From Pseudomonadales bacterium (GTDB lineage Bacteria; Pseudomonadota; Gammaproteobacteria; Pseudomonadales; Azotimanducaceae), in contig JASMJM010000014.1 in assembly GCA_030749725.1 (NCBI GenBank), forward strand, positions 45,537 through 109,536: a stretch of DNA of 64,000 nucleotides. The letters are read 5' to 3'. Below are positions 1 to 8,549 of this stretch, piece by piece (the first letter of the stretch is position 1; each line of letters opens with the position of its first letter). Below the pieces are notes generated by a model. The model did no database searches. It was not told the DNA's origin and worked only from the letters and a program-made list of their open reading frames with translations. A program made the translations under genes and the position numbers.

Positions 1-812
1 CTGACGATCCGGCCGCATTGGCCAAAGCCCACAAAGCCAAGGGGTTTCGAGCTGCGTATGCGCCGAGGGTGGCACTGGCGGACACGGACCGAATCAGAGA
101 GATCCGCCAGGCATTCGCGGCTGAGGACATTATGATTGCCGAGGTCGGTTATTGGGAGAATCTGTTGGATACTGAACCGGACGAGAGGGAAAAGACGCGT
201 CAGGCGATGGTCGACGCACTGGTGCTGGCAGAAGAGCTGGGTGCACGCTGCGCCGTCAATATCCTCGGTTCCTATTGTCATGGCAACGGCAATTTCAGCC
301 ATGCACCGGAGAATTTTTCCGAGAATGCGTTTGATGACGCCGTGGAAATCGCAAGAACCACGATCGACAGCGTCAAACCCAAGTCCGCATTCTTTAGTTA
401 CGAGATCTTTCCCTTCAATGTAGTCGACTCACCGGAGCAGATCGAAAAACTGCTGAGGGCCGTTGATCGACAGCAGTTCGGGGTGCATCTGGATCTGGTC
501 AATCTCATCAATTGCCCGCGGGCGTACTGGACCAGTGGGGATATCATGCGAGAGTGCATTGAACGCTTCGGCGACCGCATCGTTTCAGCCCACGCCAAGG
601 ACGTGGCCATGCGGGAGCCCGCAATCAGTGTTATTCTGAGAGAAGTCCTGGTCGGAGAAGGCAATCTGGATATCGCGGCTAATCTGCGTGAACTCGACAA
701 GCTGCCTCAAGAGGTCCCTTACATGATGGAGCACCTTCCTGACGAAGCAACCTACGATCTGGCTGCTAAACATATCCGCAAAGTTGCAGCAGAGGAGGGC
801 ATCACGATCTAA
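1..812 (+). CDS. Sugar phosphate isomerase/epimerase (5' partial)
   Basis: The frame is open to the left edge, so the gene starts outside the window; a TTG at 18 lies inside the gene and is not the true start. The visible 270 or so residues look like a xylose-isomerase-like TIM barrel. Signs are the acidic stretch IMIAEVGYWENLLD, then FFSYEIFPFN, a metal-ligand-like HLDLVN segment, and SAHAKDV followed by LVGEGNLD near the C-terminus. This Glu, Asp, His order is typical of divalent-metal sugar or hydroxypyruvate isomerases and epimerases. The exact substrate cannot be read from the sequence. It ends with TAA at 810-812. The next gene runs in the opposite direction and the 148 bp between them hold no recognisable gene. 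Confidence 0.8.
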   Translation, partial: DDPAALAKAHKAKGFRAAYAPRVALADTDRIREIRQAFAAEDIMIAEVGYWENLLDTEPDEREKTRQAMVDALVLAEELGARCAVNILGSYCHGNGNFSHAPENFSENAFDDAVEIARTTIDSVKPKSAFFSYEIFPFNVVDSPEQIEKLLRAVDRQQFGVHLDLVNLINCPRAYWTSGDIMRECIERFGDRIVSAHAKDVAMREPAISVILREVLVGEGNLDIAANLRELDKLPQEVPYMMEHLPDEATYDLAAKHIRKVAAEEGITI

Positions 813-960
813 ATGCGGAGTCACCCATTTCTTCGAAGCTCACCACGGTGCGCTTTTCAGCGTCCCTGGTCGGTCTGGACGAAGGGCTAGCTGTGATCTC
901 TGACATGCAATGTCTCCTTGCTACCAGCAACCAGCTGGCATAATCAAAGCGCCTATCTCG

Positions 961-1806
961 CTAACTTGAAGACAGAAACTCTCTGGTGGCGTCAATGAAA
1001 CGTTGCGGCTGATCGACGGTGACCACGTGCCCGGCCTCAGCAACATCTACCGACAGTAGCTCTTGTCCGCGTCTTTTCATTTCACTTAGCACTGCATCCG
1101 AGACCAACGGGCTTGCTGCGCCGCGCACCTCGAGAATGGGACAGGGTATGGATTCAATGGCCTGCCAGTATCGATTCAGCAGATCCGGGTCCGTCATGTC
1201 CCGAAGAGGGGTGTTGAATAGTTTCGGATCGGCCTTCCAGGTCCACTTGCCATCCTGCCGTTGTTTGAGTCGGTCCGATACGTCCAGGCGCAGCCTGTCG
1301 TCAGTGACCCAAGGGTTGGCCTGACGCAACATCCCTACGGCCGAGTCGATCGAATCGAACTCCATTGGGGTCGGTGGTCTCTTCCCCATCATCGCTTTGG
1401 ATTCCTGACTGGCTTCAGGTCCGATATCGACCATCACGATTCGCTCTACTCTGGCAGGATTGGCGGCCGTGTAGAGCAGTGAATTCCAGCCACCCATCGA
1501 CAGGCCGGCCAATACGAAGGAATCGATTTTCAACTCATCCACCAATGCAGCCAGATCCTCGACAAATCTGTTCCGTTCATAGCCGTCTTCAGCCCAATCG
1601 CTGCCGCCGTGACCCCTCTGGTCCAGTGCCAATACGTGATAATCGGCTGACATCGCCTCGGCAAATTCATCCCAAATGTGAGCTTGCCCGGTGTGACCGT
1701 GCAGACAGACTAGTGGTGTCTTGCCGTCTGTTCCCCAGTCGAAGTAACGTAACCGTACGTTATTGACCGTGATATGAAGTTCTTTACCCCGTTTTTGATG
1801 CGCCAC
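961..1806 (-). CDS. Alpha/beta hydrolase
   Basis: This 281-residue protein is a single alpha/beta-hydrolase domain. The oxyanion HG motif is at residues 36-37 (LHGHTG). The nucleophile elbow GLSMGG has Ser103. The strand-order signature LALDQRGHGGSD precedes it, and the catalytic His is His260 in EAGHVVTVDQP. There is no signal peptide, so it is probably a cytoplasmic esterase, lactonase or C-C hydrolase. It belongs to a minus-strand cluster with an MFS remnant, an LLM oxidoreductase, a serine hydrolase and an amidase, which suggests catabolism or detoxification of a small organic compound. The substrate is unknown. Confidence 0.85.
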   Translation of the reverse strand: MAHQKRGKELHITVNNVRLRYFDWGTDGKTPLVCLHGHTGQAHIWDEFAEAMSADYHVLALDQRGHGGSDWAEDGYERNRFVEDLAALVDELKIDSFVLAGLSMGGWNSLLYTAANPARVERIVMVDIGPEASQESKAMMGKRPPTPMEFDSIDSAVGMLRQANPWVTDDRLRLDVSDRLKQRQDGKWTWKADPKLFNTPLRDMTDPDLLNRYWQAIESIPCPILEVRGAASPLVSDAVLSEMKRRGQELLSVDVAEAGHVVTVDQPQRFIDATREFLSSS

Positions 1807-1858
1807 TTTGCCCCCTCTTCGTTGTTCTAACGGACTATCGCCAAACTTGATTGTGTAG

Positions 1859-2146
1859 TCAAGGTCTAGCCACTTCCCGAAAACCGAATACGATCCCTGC
1901 GGCTATCACATACAGCAGCAGGAAGAACATGAAGGCTGGCGCGTAGCTTCCGGTGGTGTCATATACCCAACCGGCCAGGGGTATGCCGATGATCTGGACG
2001 GGAAACATGGCCGGTCGCATCATGCCGAGCGCTCTGCCGAAATGGGCGCGACCGAATACCTTGCCAACGATTGCGCTCTGTAGCGGTACCACGCCTCCCA
2101 TGCCGTAACCGAAAGTCTCTCTACTCGGCACGCTCTTGCCAGTCAC
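1859..2146 (-). pseudogene. C-terminal remnant of an MFS transporter
   Basis: The 95-residue frame resembles only the last third of an MFS permease. It contains GYGMGGVVPLQSAIVGKVFG, then FGRALGMM, then GIPLAGWVYDTTGSYAPAF and a final hydrophobic helix, ending with a short cytoplasmic tail. An intact MFS protein has about 400 residues and 12 helices, so roughly the first nine helices are missing. The remnant begins 18 bp after the stop of the LLM oxidoreductase on the same strand. The missing part is not in the neighbouring sequence, which suggests a deletion fused the two. Its style matches the oxalate/formate-antiporter-like branch, as does the intact transporter at 12201-13502. Confidence 0.65.
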
Positions 2147-2163
2147 TTCAATCCAAGGCTTGG

Positions 2164-3030
2164 CTACGCCGCGACAGCCACCAGTTTCTCCAACTCGCCG
2201 AACCGCTTCGCAATAGAGTCCGGTCGTTGGCCACCCAGTTGCACCACCAGCCTGTCGACGCCGAGATCCCGGTATTGGCGTACCATGTCTTCGGATACTC
2301 TGAAGGGCGGCGTCATGATGATTTCAAAGTTGTCGCGGGAACGGCTCCTGGCAGCGAGGGCCTGATCCAACTGCTCGAGCACTGCTGCGGTCGTTTGTGG
2401 ATCGGTGCCGAAGCCGTACCAGCCGTTTCCAAAGCGGGCCGCTCGCCTGAGCGCTGCACGACTGTGGCCGCCGATGATAATGGGGATGTGGGGTTTCTGC
2501 AGTGGCTTGGGGTCCATGCGGCACGGTTGCAGGGTGAAGTGGTCACCCGCATAGGATGCGATGGGTTCTGTCCACAGAGTCTGCAGCAGTTCCAGAAATT
2601 CATCGCAACGAGCGCCCCGATCCTGCCAGCTGTAACCGCAGGCGATGACCTCCTCCTTGCACCAGCCCACTCCCACTCCAAAGTCGATGCGGCCGCCCGA
2701 CAGCCAGTCGAGGGTGGTAAACTCTTTGGCAGTGTAGATGGGATTGCGCTGCGGCAGCAGGGTAATTCCCGTACCCAACCGCAGAGCCTTGGTATTGCCG
2801 GCCAGAAACGCCAGGGTCGCCACCGTATCCAGCAGACCACCGTTCTCCGGCATGGGGATCTTGCCATCGCGGGAGCCGGGGTAAGGAAACTCCATCGTGT
2901 CGAACAGCACCACGTGCTCCCCCACCCACACGGAATCGAGGCCCAGGTCTTCCGCGCCCCTGCCGAAATCTTCAATAATCTCAGGTGTTGCCTGGGGTGA
3001 CGAGAAGGCTGCGAACGTGCCGATCTTCAT
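2164..3030 (-). CDS. LLM class F420-dependent oxidoreductase
   Basis: This 288-residue protein belongs to the bacterial luciferase-like TIM-barrel family. Family landmarks are the N-terminal MKIGTFAAF strand, LGLDSVWVGEHVV, LRLGTGITLLPQRNPIYTAKE, LDWLSGGRIDFGVGVGW, and PIIIGGHSRAALRRAARFGNGW near the middle. Members use reduced F420 or FMN to oxidise or reduce small organic substrates. The start at 3030 fits the conserved N-terminus. It sits just upstream, in transcription order, of the MFS remnant, so it may once have been paired with a transporter. Confidence 0.88.
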   Translation of the reverse strand: MKIGTFAAFSSPQATPEIIEDFGRGAEDLGLDSVWVGEHVVLFDTMEFPYPGSRDGKIPMPENGGLLDTVATLAFLAGNTKALRLGTGITLLPQRNPIYTAKEFTTLDWLSGGRIDFGVGVGWCKEEVIACGYSWQDRGARCDEFLELLQTLWTEPIASYAGDHFTLQPCRMDPKPLQKPHIPIIIGGHSRAALRRAARFGNGWYGFGTDPQTTAAVLEQLDQALAARSRSRDNFEIIMTPPFRVSEDMVRQYRDLGVDRLVVQLGGQRPDSIAKRFGELEKLVAVAA

Positions 3031-3062
3031 TGCTGTTGCTCCGTTGTGCTGTGCTGATTGTG

Positions 3063-4277
3063 TCAGTCCGTGGATGGTAGGGCAGTGATTCCCGGATTGG
3101 CAGGATGCGTATCGGCGACGCGTTGTGTTTGCTGGTGAAGCCGGTAGAGATCGAGGAAGTCAAAAATCAGATCGTTGACCCGGGCCGGCTCGGAATTGGT
3201 CAGAAACACGAGCCCAATCTGCAGGTCCCGATTGACCATCATTTCACTGCGCATTCCTCTAACGTAACCTCCATGGTGCGCGAAGTTTTCGTGACCGTCA
3301 TAATCGAAGACACGCCAGCCAAGACCGTAATAGACGTCACCCAGCCGTCTGCGATAGCCGTAGTGGGCCTGGCGCACGGTCGTCTTCACGGCTCCCCTGT
3401 GCATCGCGTCCAGCGCCGCCGGCGGAAGCACCCGCGGCTTTTGGCCCAGTTGGGCCAACAACCATTCCTTCATGTCATCGATACTGGCGTTCATCCCTGC
3501 TGCGGGCGGAACGCGATAGTAATGATGGGTAGTGCGTACCGGCACCCAATCGTTTCGGTCGCGCAGGTGGGGCTCGGCGTGATCGTCATCCTCTATGAAT
3601 GCATCCAGCCCAAACGACGCCCGATTCATTTGCAGTGGCTCAAAGATCTTCTTGGTCACGTAGCTGGGGTAGTTCATATCGGTCAGTTCCTGGATGACAT
3701 CGCCGACCAGGCTGAATACGACATTCTGATAACCGTAGCACTCTCCTGGAGCGCAGACAAAATCGACCTTGTGCAGTCGTTTAATGATGCGTTGGTAAGG
3801 CATATTGTCTTCGATCAGATTGGTGTAGGCGTGTGGCATGAGGCCGCTCGACTGGGACATCAGGTGGTGCAGGGTAATCCGGTTGCCATAGTCCGCCCGT
3901 TTGAAGTGAAGGTCTTGCAGCTGTGAAACAAGCGGTGTCTGCCAACTGATGGGTTCTTCCTCGATGAGGATTGCTGCCGCGGCTGAGGCAAACGTCTTGG
4001 AAATGGAAGCGATGCGAAACAGGGTCTTGTTGGTAACCGGAGCGCTCCGGTGCTGCTGCCGGACTCCGTAGGCTTTCTGCAGCGCGACCCTGCCGTCGAG
4101 CACCACCACCAGGGCGGATCCTGGCGTGTCCTCTACGATCGGCACGATCACACTGTTTTCAAACGCTCTGACAAAGTCTCTTCGATCCGTGTCAGCGGCC
4201 ATGGCAGTGGCCATGCAGAGACCGGCGAACGGTAGCATACGGCACAGCAGACGAATGGGGCTTGAGAGAAGATGCAT
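3063..4277 (-). CDS. Secreted serine hydrolase, beta-lactamase (class C) family
   Basis: This 404-residue protein starts with a signal-peptide-like N-terminus ending near AMAADT (about residue 28), so export to the periplasm is likely. The catalytic SxxK motif is Ser91-Ile-Ser-Lys94 (RIASISKTF). The second motif is YxN at Tyr184-Gln-Asn186, and a His-His-Gly-Gly segment near residue 340 may replace the KTG box. These place it in the beta-lactamase/esterase family (class C, PF00144). Such proteins are mostly esterases or D-aminopeptidases rather than antibiotic-resistance enzymes. A related hydrolase at 26344-27555 carries a nonsense codon. Confidence 0.87.
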   Translation of the reverse strand: MHLLSSPIRLLCRMLPFAGLCMATAMAADTDRRDFVRAFENSVIVPIVEDTPGSALVVVLDGRVALQKAYGVRQQHRSAPVTNKTLFRIASISKTFASAAAAILIEEEPISWQTPLVSQLQDLHFKRADYGNRITLHHLMSQSSGLMPHAYTNLIEDNMPYQRIIKRLHKVDFVCAPGECYGYQNVVFSLVGDVIQELTDMNYPSYVTKKIFEPLQMNRASFGLDAFIEDDDHAEPHLRDRNDWVPVRTTHHYYRVPPAAGMNASIDDMKEWLLAQLGQKPRVLPPAALDAMHRGAVKTTVRQAHYGYRRRLGDVYYGLGWRVFDYDGHENFAHHGGYVRGMRSEMMVNRDLQIGLVFLTNSEPARVNDLIFDFLDLYRLHQQTQRVADTHPANPGITALPSTD

Positions 4278-4286
4278 GGCTTGGTG

Positions 4287-4382
4287 CTACTCAGTCAGCT
4301 CGTCAACGCATGCGATCGCCATCCTGGCGTCAGAATAATCGATCTGTTGCCGGAGCCGCTGGCGGAATTCATCTCTCTCCAT
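4287..4382 (-). CDS. Possible small ORF upstream of the serine hydrolase
   Basis: A 31-codon frame (MERDEFRQRL...) opens with ATG at 4382, preceded by a good Shine-Dalgarno sequence (AAGGGA about 6 nt upstream). It ends 9 bp before the serine hydrolase start. The peptide is charged and helical in composition. It lies in the 233-bp gap between the amidase and the hydrolase. I recognise no family. It could be a leader peptide or the tail of an eroded gene, or it may have no coding role. Confidence 0.25.
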   Translation of the reverse strand: MERDEFRQRLRQQIDYSDARMAIACVDELTE

Positions 4383-4510
4383 TCTCTTCCCTTGTATCTG
4401 TTGTTGGGCGCTCTGCATCGTCGCGGAGGTGGCGTCGGCAGCGAGTATAACGATTCGCGTCAACTCCGTCGATGACGCTAAACAATGCCGGATTCGTGAT
4501 GTAGGCCGTT

Positions 4511-5884
4511 TCAGGCCATGGGTGGCGGCTGATAGCCGCCGCACAGCTTCGCCAGATGGGCCGCCAGTCGTATGGTTGTAAGGTCGGCGCCGTATGGACC
4601 CACCACCTGAATACCGATGGGCAGGCCCGAACTTCCCAATCCGATCGGGGGAACTGTTACTGGCAGATAAGCCATTCCGGTCAGGATGGTCCAGCGGACA
4701 ACATCTGCGTAGGGGCGCACCTCGCCATTGCAGGTGAGCGTGCGCGTGGCGAAGGTACCCTCCTGGTTGTGGGGAAAAGGCGGCACGAATGCTACCGGCA
4801 TCAGCACAGCGTCGAATCTGGCGAAGAATTCTGACCATCTATCGCGTATGGCTTCTCGCGTTATATGCGCATCGAGCCACTCCCGGTGGGTGGCGTCGTT
4901 GGATGAGTCCGGTTCTAACGACTGGGCTATGGCGGCGCCGACCAGCCACATGCCAAGCCCGGTGGCAGTTGCCGGATCTATATCGGGTCGTGCGCTTCGG
5001 TCCACAGCGATGCCGGAAGCTTGCAGGGCATCTGTGGCTGCCGTAATCACCTCGAGGACCTCTTTGTCGATCGGGCAGAACGGATCGTCCAGCCAGGCGG
5101 CCACGTGCAATGTCTTTGGGTCAGGTGCGGGTGCCAGGTCGGCAACCAGCGGCCCCTCCGTGCGCTGCATGATGCCGAGCAGCAGTTCAAGATCCTCGGC
5201 GGAGCGGGCAATGGGGCCGATGACATTGATATCCGCTTCCGAAGTGCCGCCTTTTTCATGATCGATATAGCCCGTGCTCGGAACGATGCCGAAACTGGGC
5301 TTGTGTCCAAAAACTCCACAAAAGGCGGATGGAAAGCGAATGGAACCACCGATGTCCGTGCCGATCTCGAATGCGGTCAGACCGGTTGCCACCGCCGCTG
5401 CCGCGCCACCAGATGAGCCGCCCGGCACTCTGTCTGCGTTCCACGGATTGACGGTGGTGCCGAACATCTCGTTGAACGCCTGAATGTCTCCGGACCAGCG
5501 GGGAAGGTTGGTCTTGCCGATGACGATCGCTCCGGCATCCTTGACGGCACGCACCGTTGGAGCGTCCCTCGCAGGGATATTCTGCATAAGCTCTGCGGCG
5601 CCGCCGGTAGATCGAATTCCCTCTGTTTGCAGTGCATCCTTGATGGTCACCAGCAGACCGTGCAGGGGTCCGACCTCATCACCCCGTGCCAGAGTTTCAT
5701 CTGCAGCATCAGCAGCGGCGCGTGCTTTATCGAAGTCTTTGGTGACGACAGCATTAAGCGACGGATTGATCCGCTCGATTCTGGCGACGATCGACTCGAG
5801 CAAGTCGCGGCTGCTCATCTCACCAGTACGTATCGCCTTCGCCTGACGGCTGGCGGACCACAGTGACGGTTCATCGCTCATCAT
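4511..5884 (-). CDS. Amidase (amidase signature family)
   Basis: The protein has about 457 residues from the ATG at 5884. That ATG has an AGGGAG ribosome-binding site 5 nt upstream; a longer frame to 5968 lacks support. The Ser-Ser-Lys triad is visible: Lys82 in VTIKDALQ, Ser157/158 in PGGSSGGAAAAV, and nucleophile Ser181 in GTDIGGSIRFPSA. The later segment LPIGIQVVGPYGAD is also typical. Family members hydrolyse amide bonds in small organic amides or act in transamidation. With no GatB/GatC genes nearby, a stand-alone catabolic amidase is more likely than GatA. The neighbouring serine hydrolase, LLM enzyme and alpha/beta hydrolase fit a catabolic cluster. Confidence 0.9.
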   Translation of the reverse strand: MMSDEPSLWSASRQAKAIRTGEMSSRDLLESIVARIERINPSLNAVVTKDFDKARAAADAADETLARGDEVGPLHGLLVTIKDALQTEGIRSTGGAAELMQNIPARDAPTVRAVKDAGAIVIGKTNLPRWSGDIQAFNEMFGTTVNPWNADRVPGGSSGGAAAAVATGLTAFEIGTDIGGSIRFPSAFCGVFGHKPSFGIVPSTGYIDHEKGGTSEADINVIGPIARSAEDLELLLGIMQRTEGPLVADLAPAPDPKTLHVAAWLDDPFCPIDKEVLEVITAATDALQASGIAVDRSARPDIDPATATGLGMWLVGAAIAQSLEPDSSNDATHREWLDAHITREAIRDRWSEFFARFDAVLMPVAFVPPFPHNQEGTFATRTLTCNGEVRPYADVVRWTILTGMAYLPVTVPPIGLGSSGLPIGIQVVGPYGADLTTIRLAAHLAKLCGGYQPPPMA

Positions 5885-5904
5885 CTCACTCCCTTTGCAT
5901 CGTT

Positions 5905-5917
5905 GGGACAGTACACT
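5905..5917 (-). repeat. Solo copy of the TGTACTGTCCC end motif
   Basis: GGGACAGTACACT on the plus strand is an exact copy of the outer 13 bp of the terminal inverted repeat of the MITE-like element at 9500-9690. No second end is visible nearby. It lies 20 bp upstream of the amidase start and may be a relic of an excised or truncated element. Confidence 0.4.
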
Positions 5918-6171
5918 AGTATAGGCCTTTGTCGTACACCGATCATGCGTTGCCGACCTGGGCTCCATGTGGGCTGATACCTCTGGGGTTCACGCATAGA
6001 GCAAGCGGGGGTTCTCCATCGAGGTGTGGTGTGTAATCCCAATTGTGAGGCCTGGCATGACCTTCCGGAAAATCGATTATCCAATCATGGGACAAAGATG
6101 GCTATAGTAACTGCTGTTTGGACCAGATACAGTAAGGCTCGATTCTGTCTACAGGCATGAAGGAGCGGACG

Positions 6172-7035
6172 ATGGAAAAACTGGCGGAAGGTTACAGTCT
6201 GATCGAAGGTCCGGTGTGGTACCCCCAAAAGGGACTGGTATTCAGCGATGTGCTTAGAGGGGGTGTCTTCTGTCTCGGCTCGGACGGTAGAGTTAGCACC
6301 GTGTTTGAACACCGTCGCGGCATAGGTGGCATGGTGCTGCACGCCAACGATGGGTTGGTGGTGAGCGGCCGCAACATCTCCTTTAAACCGTTCAGCGGTA
6401 GCGACACGGTGTTATTGTTGGACCGGGACGAGGCCAACAACAATGTCGGCTACAACGACATCACAACGGATGGACAAGGAAGGATATACGCCGGTTCTCT
6501 CGGATCTAGTCCGGTGTTCGACGACGGCCGCGAACCCCAGGCGGGTGATCTGTATCTGATCGAGTTGGATGGCAGTGCCCGGGTGGTAGCCAAAGACATC
6601 CAACTGACCAACGGACTGGGTTTTTCACCGGATGGCGGAACCCTGTATCACTCCGATTCACGCCGGCAGACGGTATTCTGCTACAGCGTCGAATCGGATG
6701 GTACCCTCGGCGAAAAGCGCCCCTTCGTTAGCCCCGACACGGGCGGGCCGGATGGACTTGTAGTTTCTGAAGATGGCGCTGTCTGGGTTGCTCTTGCCGG
6801 GGGTAATGGGGTCGGTGTGTACAACGCCGATGGTGCGCTCCAAGAGCATGTCGAGATTCCGCTACCGATGTGTACCAGTGTTTGTTTTGGCGGGCAGGAC
6901 CTGAAGGATCTCTACATCGTGTCGGGTTCGGACGGGGCGGGCTCCGATACAGCAGGTGCAGTGTTCAGGTGTCGAACCGAGGTTGCTGGGCTGCCGGTTC
7001 CAGTTGCGAACGTGGCACTCAAAAGTGGGAGTTGA
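6172..7035 (+). CDS. SMP-30/gluconolactonase family protein
   Basis: This is a 287-residue beta-propeller of the SMP-30/gluconolaconase/LRE family. The metal-binding Glu is in the opening LIEGPVWYP motif. Later motifs are YNDITTDGQGRIYAG, TNGLGFSPDGGTLYHSD (the conserved Asn and Asp ligands) and GGPDGLVVSEDGAVWVAL. Such enzymes hydrolyse sugar lactones or other cyclic esters with a divalent cation. The start at 6172 is chosen because AAGGAG lies 8-9 nt upstream; an ATG at 6157 lacks one. The stop is 12 bp from the MATE exporter start, so the two probably form one transcript. Confidence 0.88.
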   Translation: MEKLAEGYSLIEGPVWYPQKGLVFSDVLRGGVFCLGSDGRVSTVFEHRRGIGGMVLHANDGLVVSGRNISFKPFSGSDTVLLLDRDEANNNVGYNDITTDGQGRIYAGSLGSSPVFDDGREPQAGDLYLIELDGSARVVAKDIQLTNGLGFSPDGGTLYHSDSRRQTVFCYSVESDGTLGEKRPFVSPDTGGPDGLVVSEDGAVWVALAGGNGVGVYNADGALQEHVEIPLPMCTSVCFGGQDLKDLYIVSGSDGAGSDTAGAVFRCRTEVAGLPVPVANVALKSGS

Positions 7036-7047
7036 CAGCGCCGTTCG

Positions 7048-8424
7048 ATGACCGATGTAACAACCACAAAACCAGTTGCTGCGGGTGCCAACTTCACAGA
7101 GGGGCCGGTCCACCTGCATATCATCAGACTGAGCGGTTTCATGTTCGTGGGCATGTCCGCCTCGATCCTCGCCAGCCTGTTCGAAACCGTCTTTATCGGG
7201 ATCCTAGGGACGGCCGAGTTAGCCGCCGTGAGCTTCACGTTTCCGGTAGTCATGCTGGTAACCGGTCTTGCCATGGGGCTCGGCACCGGTGCATCTTCCA
7301 TAATTGCCAGAACCATGGGTGCGGGTGATCGTGACAAAGTCAGAAGACTGGCCAGTCACTGCCTGATTCTGGTGATCGCTGTCATTCTAACGATGGCCAT
7401 TGTCTGCAGGAGTTATTCCGAACCCATATTCAAGTTGCTGGGAGCCCAACCTGAGATACTGCCGTTGATCGTTGCGTACATGGATGTCTGGTTCCTGGGG
7501 CTGACTCTTTACGTGACCTCGATCGTGGGTACGTTTTTGATCCGGGCAACCGGCAGCGTGGTGATGCCGGGACTCATTCCTGCCATCGGTGCGTCGCTGC
7601 AAGTGATCATAACGCCGCTTTTGATTTTTGGTATGGGTCCTTTACCGGAGCTGGGGCTGGTGGGGGCAGCCTGGGCGTTTGTAATTGCCAGGACGATCAG
7701 CTTCAGCGTCACGTTGTTCGTAATCACCGTCAGAGAGAAGTTGATCAGCTTGAGTCTTGACGGGTTGATCACTTCCTGGCGGCAGATTCTCCACGTTGGA
7801 CTTCCGGCAACGGCGACCAGTCTCATCATGCCCGTTTCCATGGGCATTATCACGCGCCTGCTGGCGAGCCACGGACCGGAAGTGGTGGCAGGCTTTGGCG
7901 TCGGTTCGCGCGTCGATGCCCTCGTTACCATGGTCGTTATGGCAGTTTCGATGACGACCGGGCCATTTATCGGACAGAACTGGGGTGCCGGTAAATTCGA
8001 CCGCGTCCATAATGCCTTAAGTCTGACCTATCGATTTTCGATACTGTGGGGACTGTTTGCATTCGTGTTCATGCTGGTGGCAGGTGAGTATCTGGTCACG
8101 CTTATCAACGACGATCCAACGGTGGTGGAAACCGCCTCCAGTTTTCTCATCATCATTCCTCTCAGTATCGGTTTCATGGGAATCACGGCGATCGCCAGTA
8201 CCTGCTTCAATGCCCTCGGAAAGCCGCTGCCGCCTTTGATACTCTCTATCTGCCGCATGTTTGTGGTGTACATACCGCTGGCGCTCCTCGGCGATTATCT
8301 ATGGGGTTACATCGGCATATTCATCGCTACGTCAGCCACCACGATCTTGATGGGTATCGTCGCCTGGTACTGGAACAAGGTAATCATTGGCAGGGAGATA
8401 CGGCTGGTGCAAGCCAGTGTCTGA
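7048..8424 (+). CDS. MATE family efflux transporter
   Basis: This 458-residue polytopic protein has the two-lobe, 12-helix pattern of MATE (NorM/DinF) multidrug and toxin extruders. The N-terminal lobe shows FETVFIGILGTAELAAVSF and GLGTGASSIIARTMGAGD, a MATE signature. The C-terminal lobe repeats the pattern with GFGVGSRVDALVTMVVMAVS and FIGQNWGAGKFDRV. It resides in the inner membrane and exports compounds by Na+ or H+ antiport. It follows the SMP-30 gene at a 12-bp interval. The downstream LLM enzyme converges on it from the minus strand. Confidence 0.92.
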   Translation: MTDVTTTKPVAAGANFTEGPVHLHIIRLSGFMFVGMSASILASLFETVFIGILGTAELAAVSFTFPVVMLVTGLAMGLGTGASSIIARTMGAGDRDKVRRLASHCLILVIAVILTMAIVCRSYSEPIFKLLGAQPEILPLIVAYMDVWFLGLTLYVTSIVGTFLIRATGSVVMPGLIPAIGASLQVIITPLLIFGMGPLPELGLVGAAWAFVIARTISFSVTLFVITVREKLISLSLDGLITSWRQILHVGLPATATSLIMPVSMGIITRLLASHGPEVVAGFGVGSRVDALVTMVVMAVSMTTGPFIGQNWGAGKFDRVHNALSLTYRFSILWGLFAFVFMLVAGEYLVTLINDDPTVVETASSFLIIIPLSIGFMGITAIASTCFNALGKPLPPLILSICRMFVVYIPLALLGDYLWGYIGIFIATSATTILMGIVAWYWNKVIIGREIRLVQASV

Positions 8425-8549
8425 CTTGCCAAATTGATCTGGACATCAAGGTACTTCGCTAGACGTCTGAACCAGTTGTGGCGGTTCGCTAGCTGCTTCA
8501 GATCCGGATGCAGCCGGATTCACTCACAAGGCCACGGATTTTCCATCAG

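Noticed and set aside
2071..3000. Plus-strand 309-codon open frame
   Set aside because: It lies antisense to the clear LLM oxidoreductase and has no recognisable domain; it is a frame shadow.
4287..4838. 183-codon minus-strand frame overlapping the amidase
   Set aside because: The upstream part is antisense-frame overlap with the amidase; only the last 31 codons with a ribosome-binding site could be a separate small gene.
5905..5917. GGGACAGTACACT as an operator for the amidase
   Set aside because: The motif occurs in opposite orientations at other loci and matches the MITE ends, so mobile-element origin is more likely.
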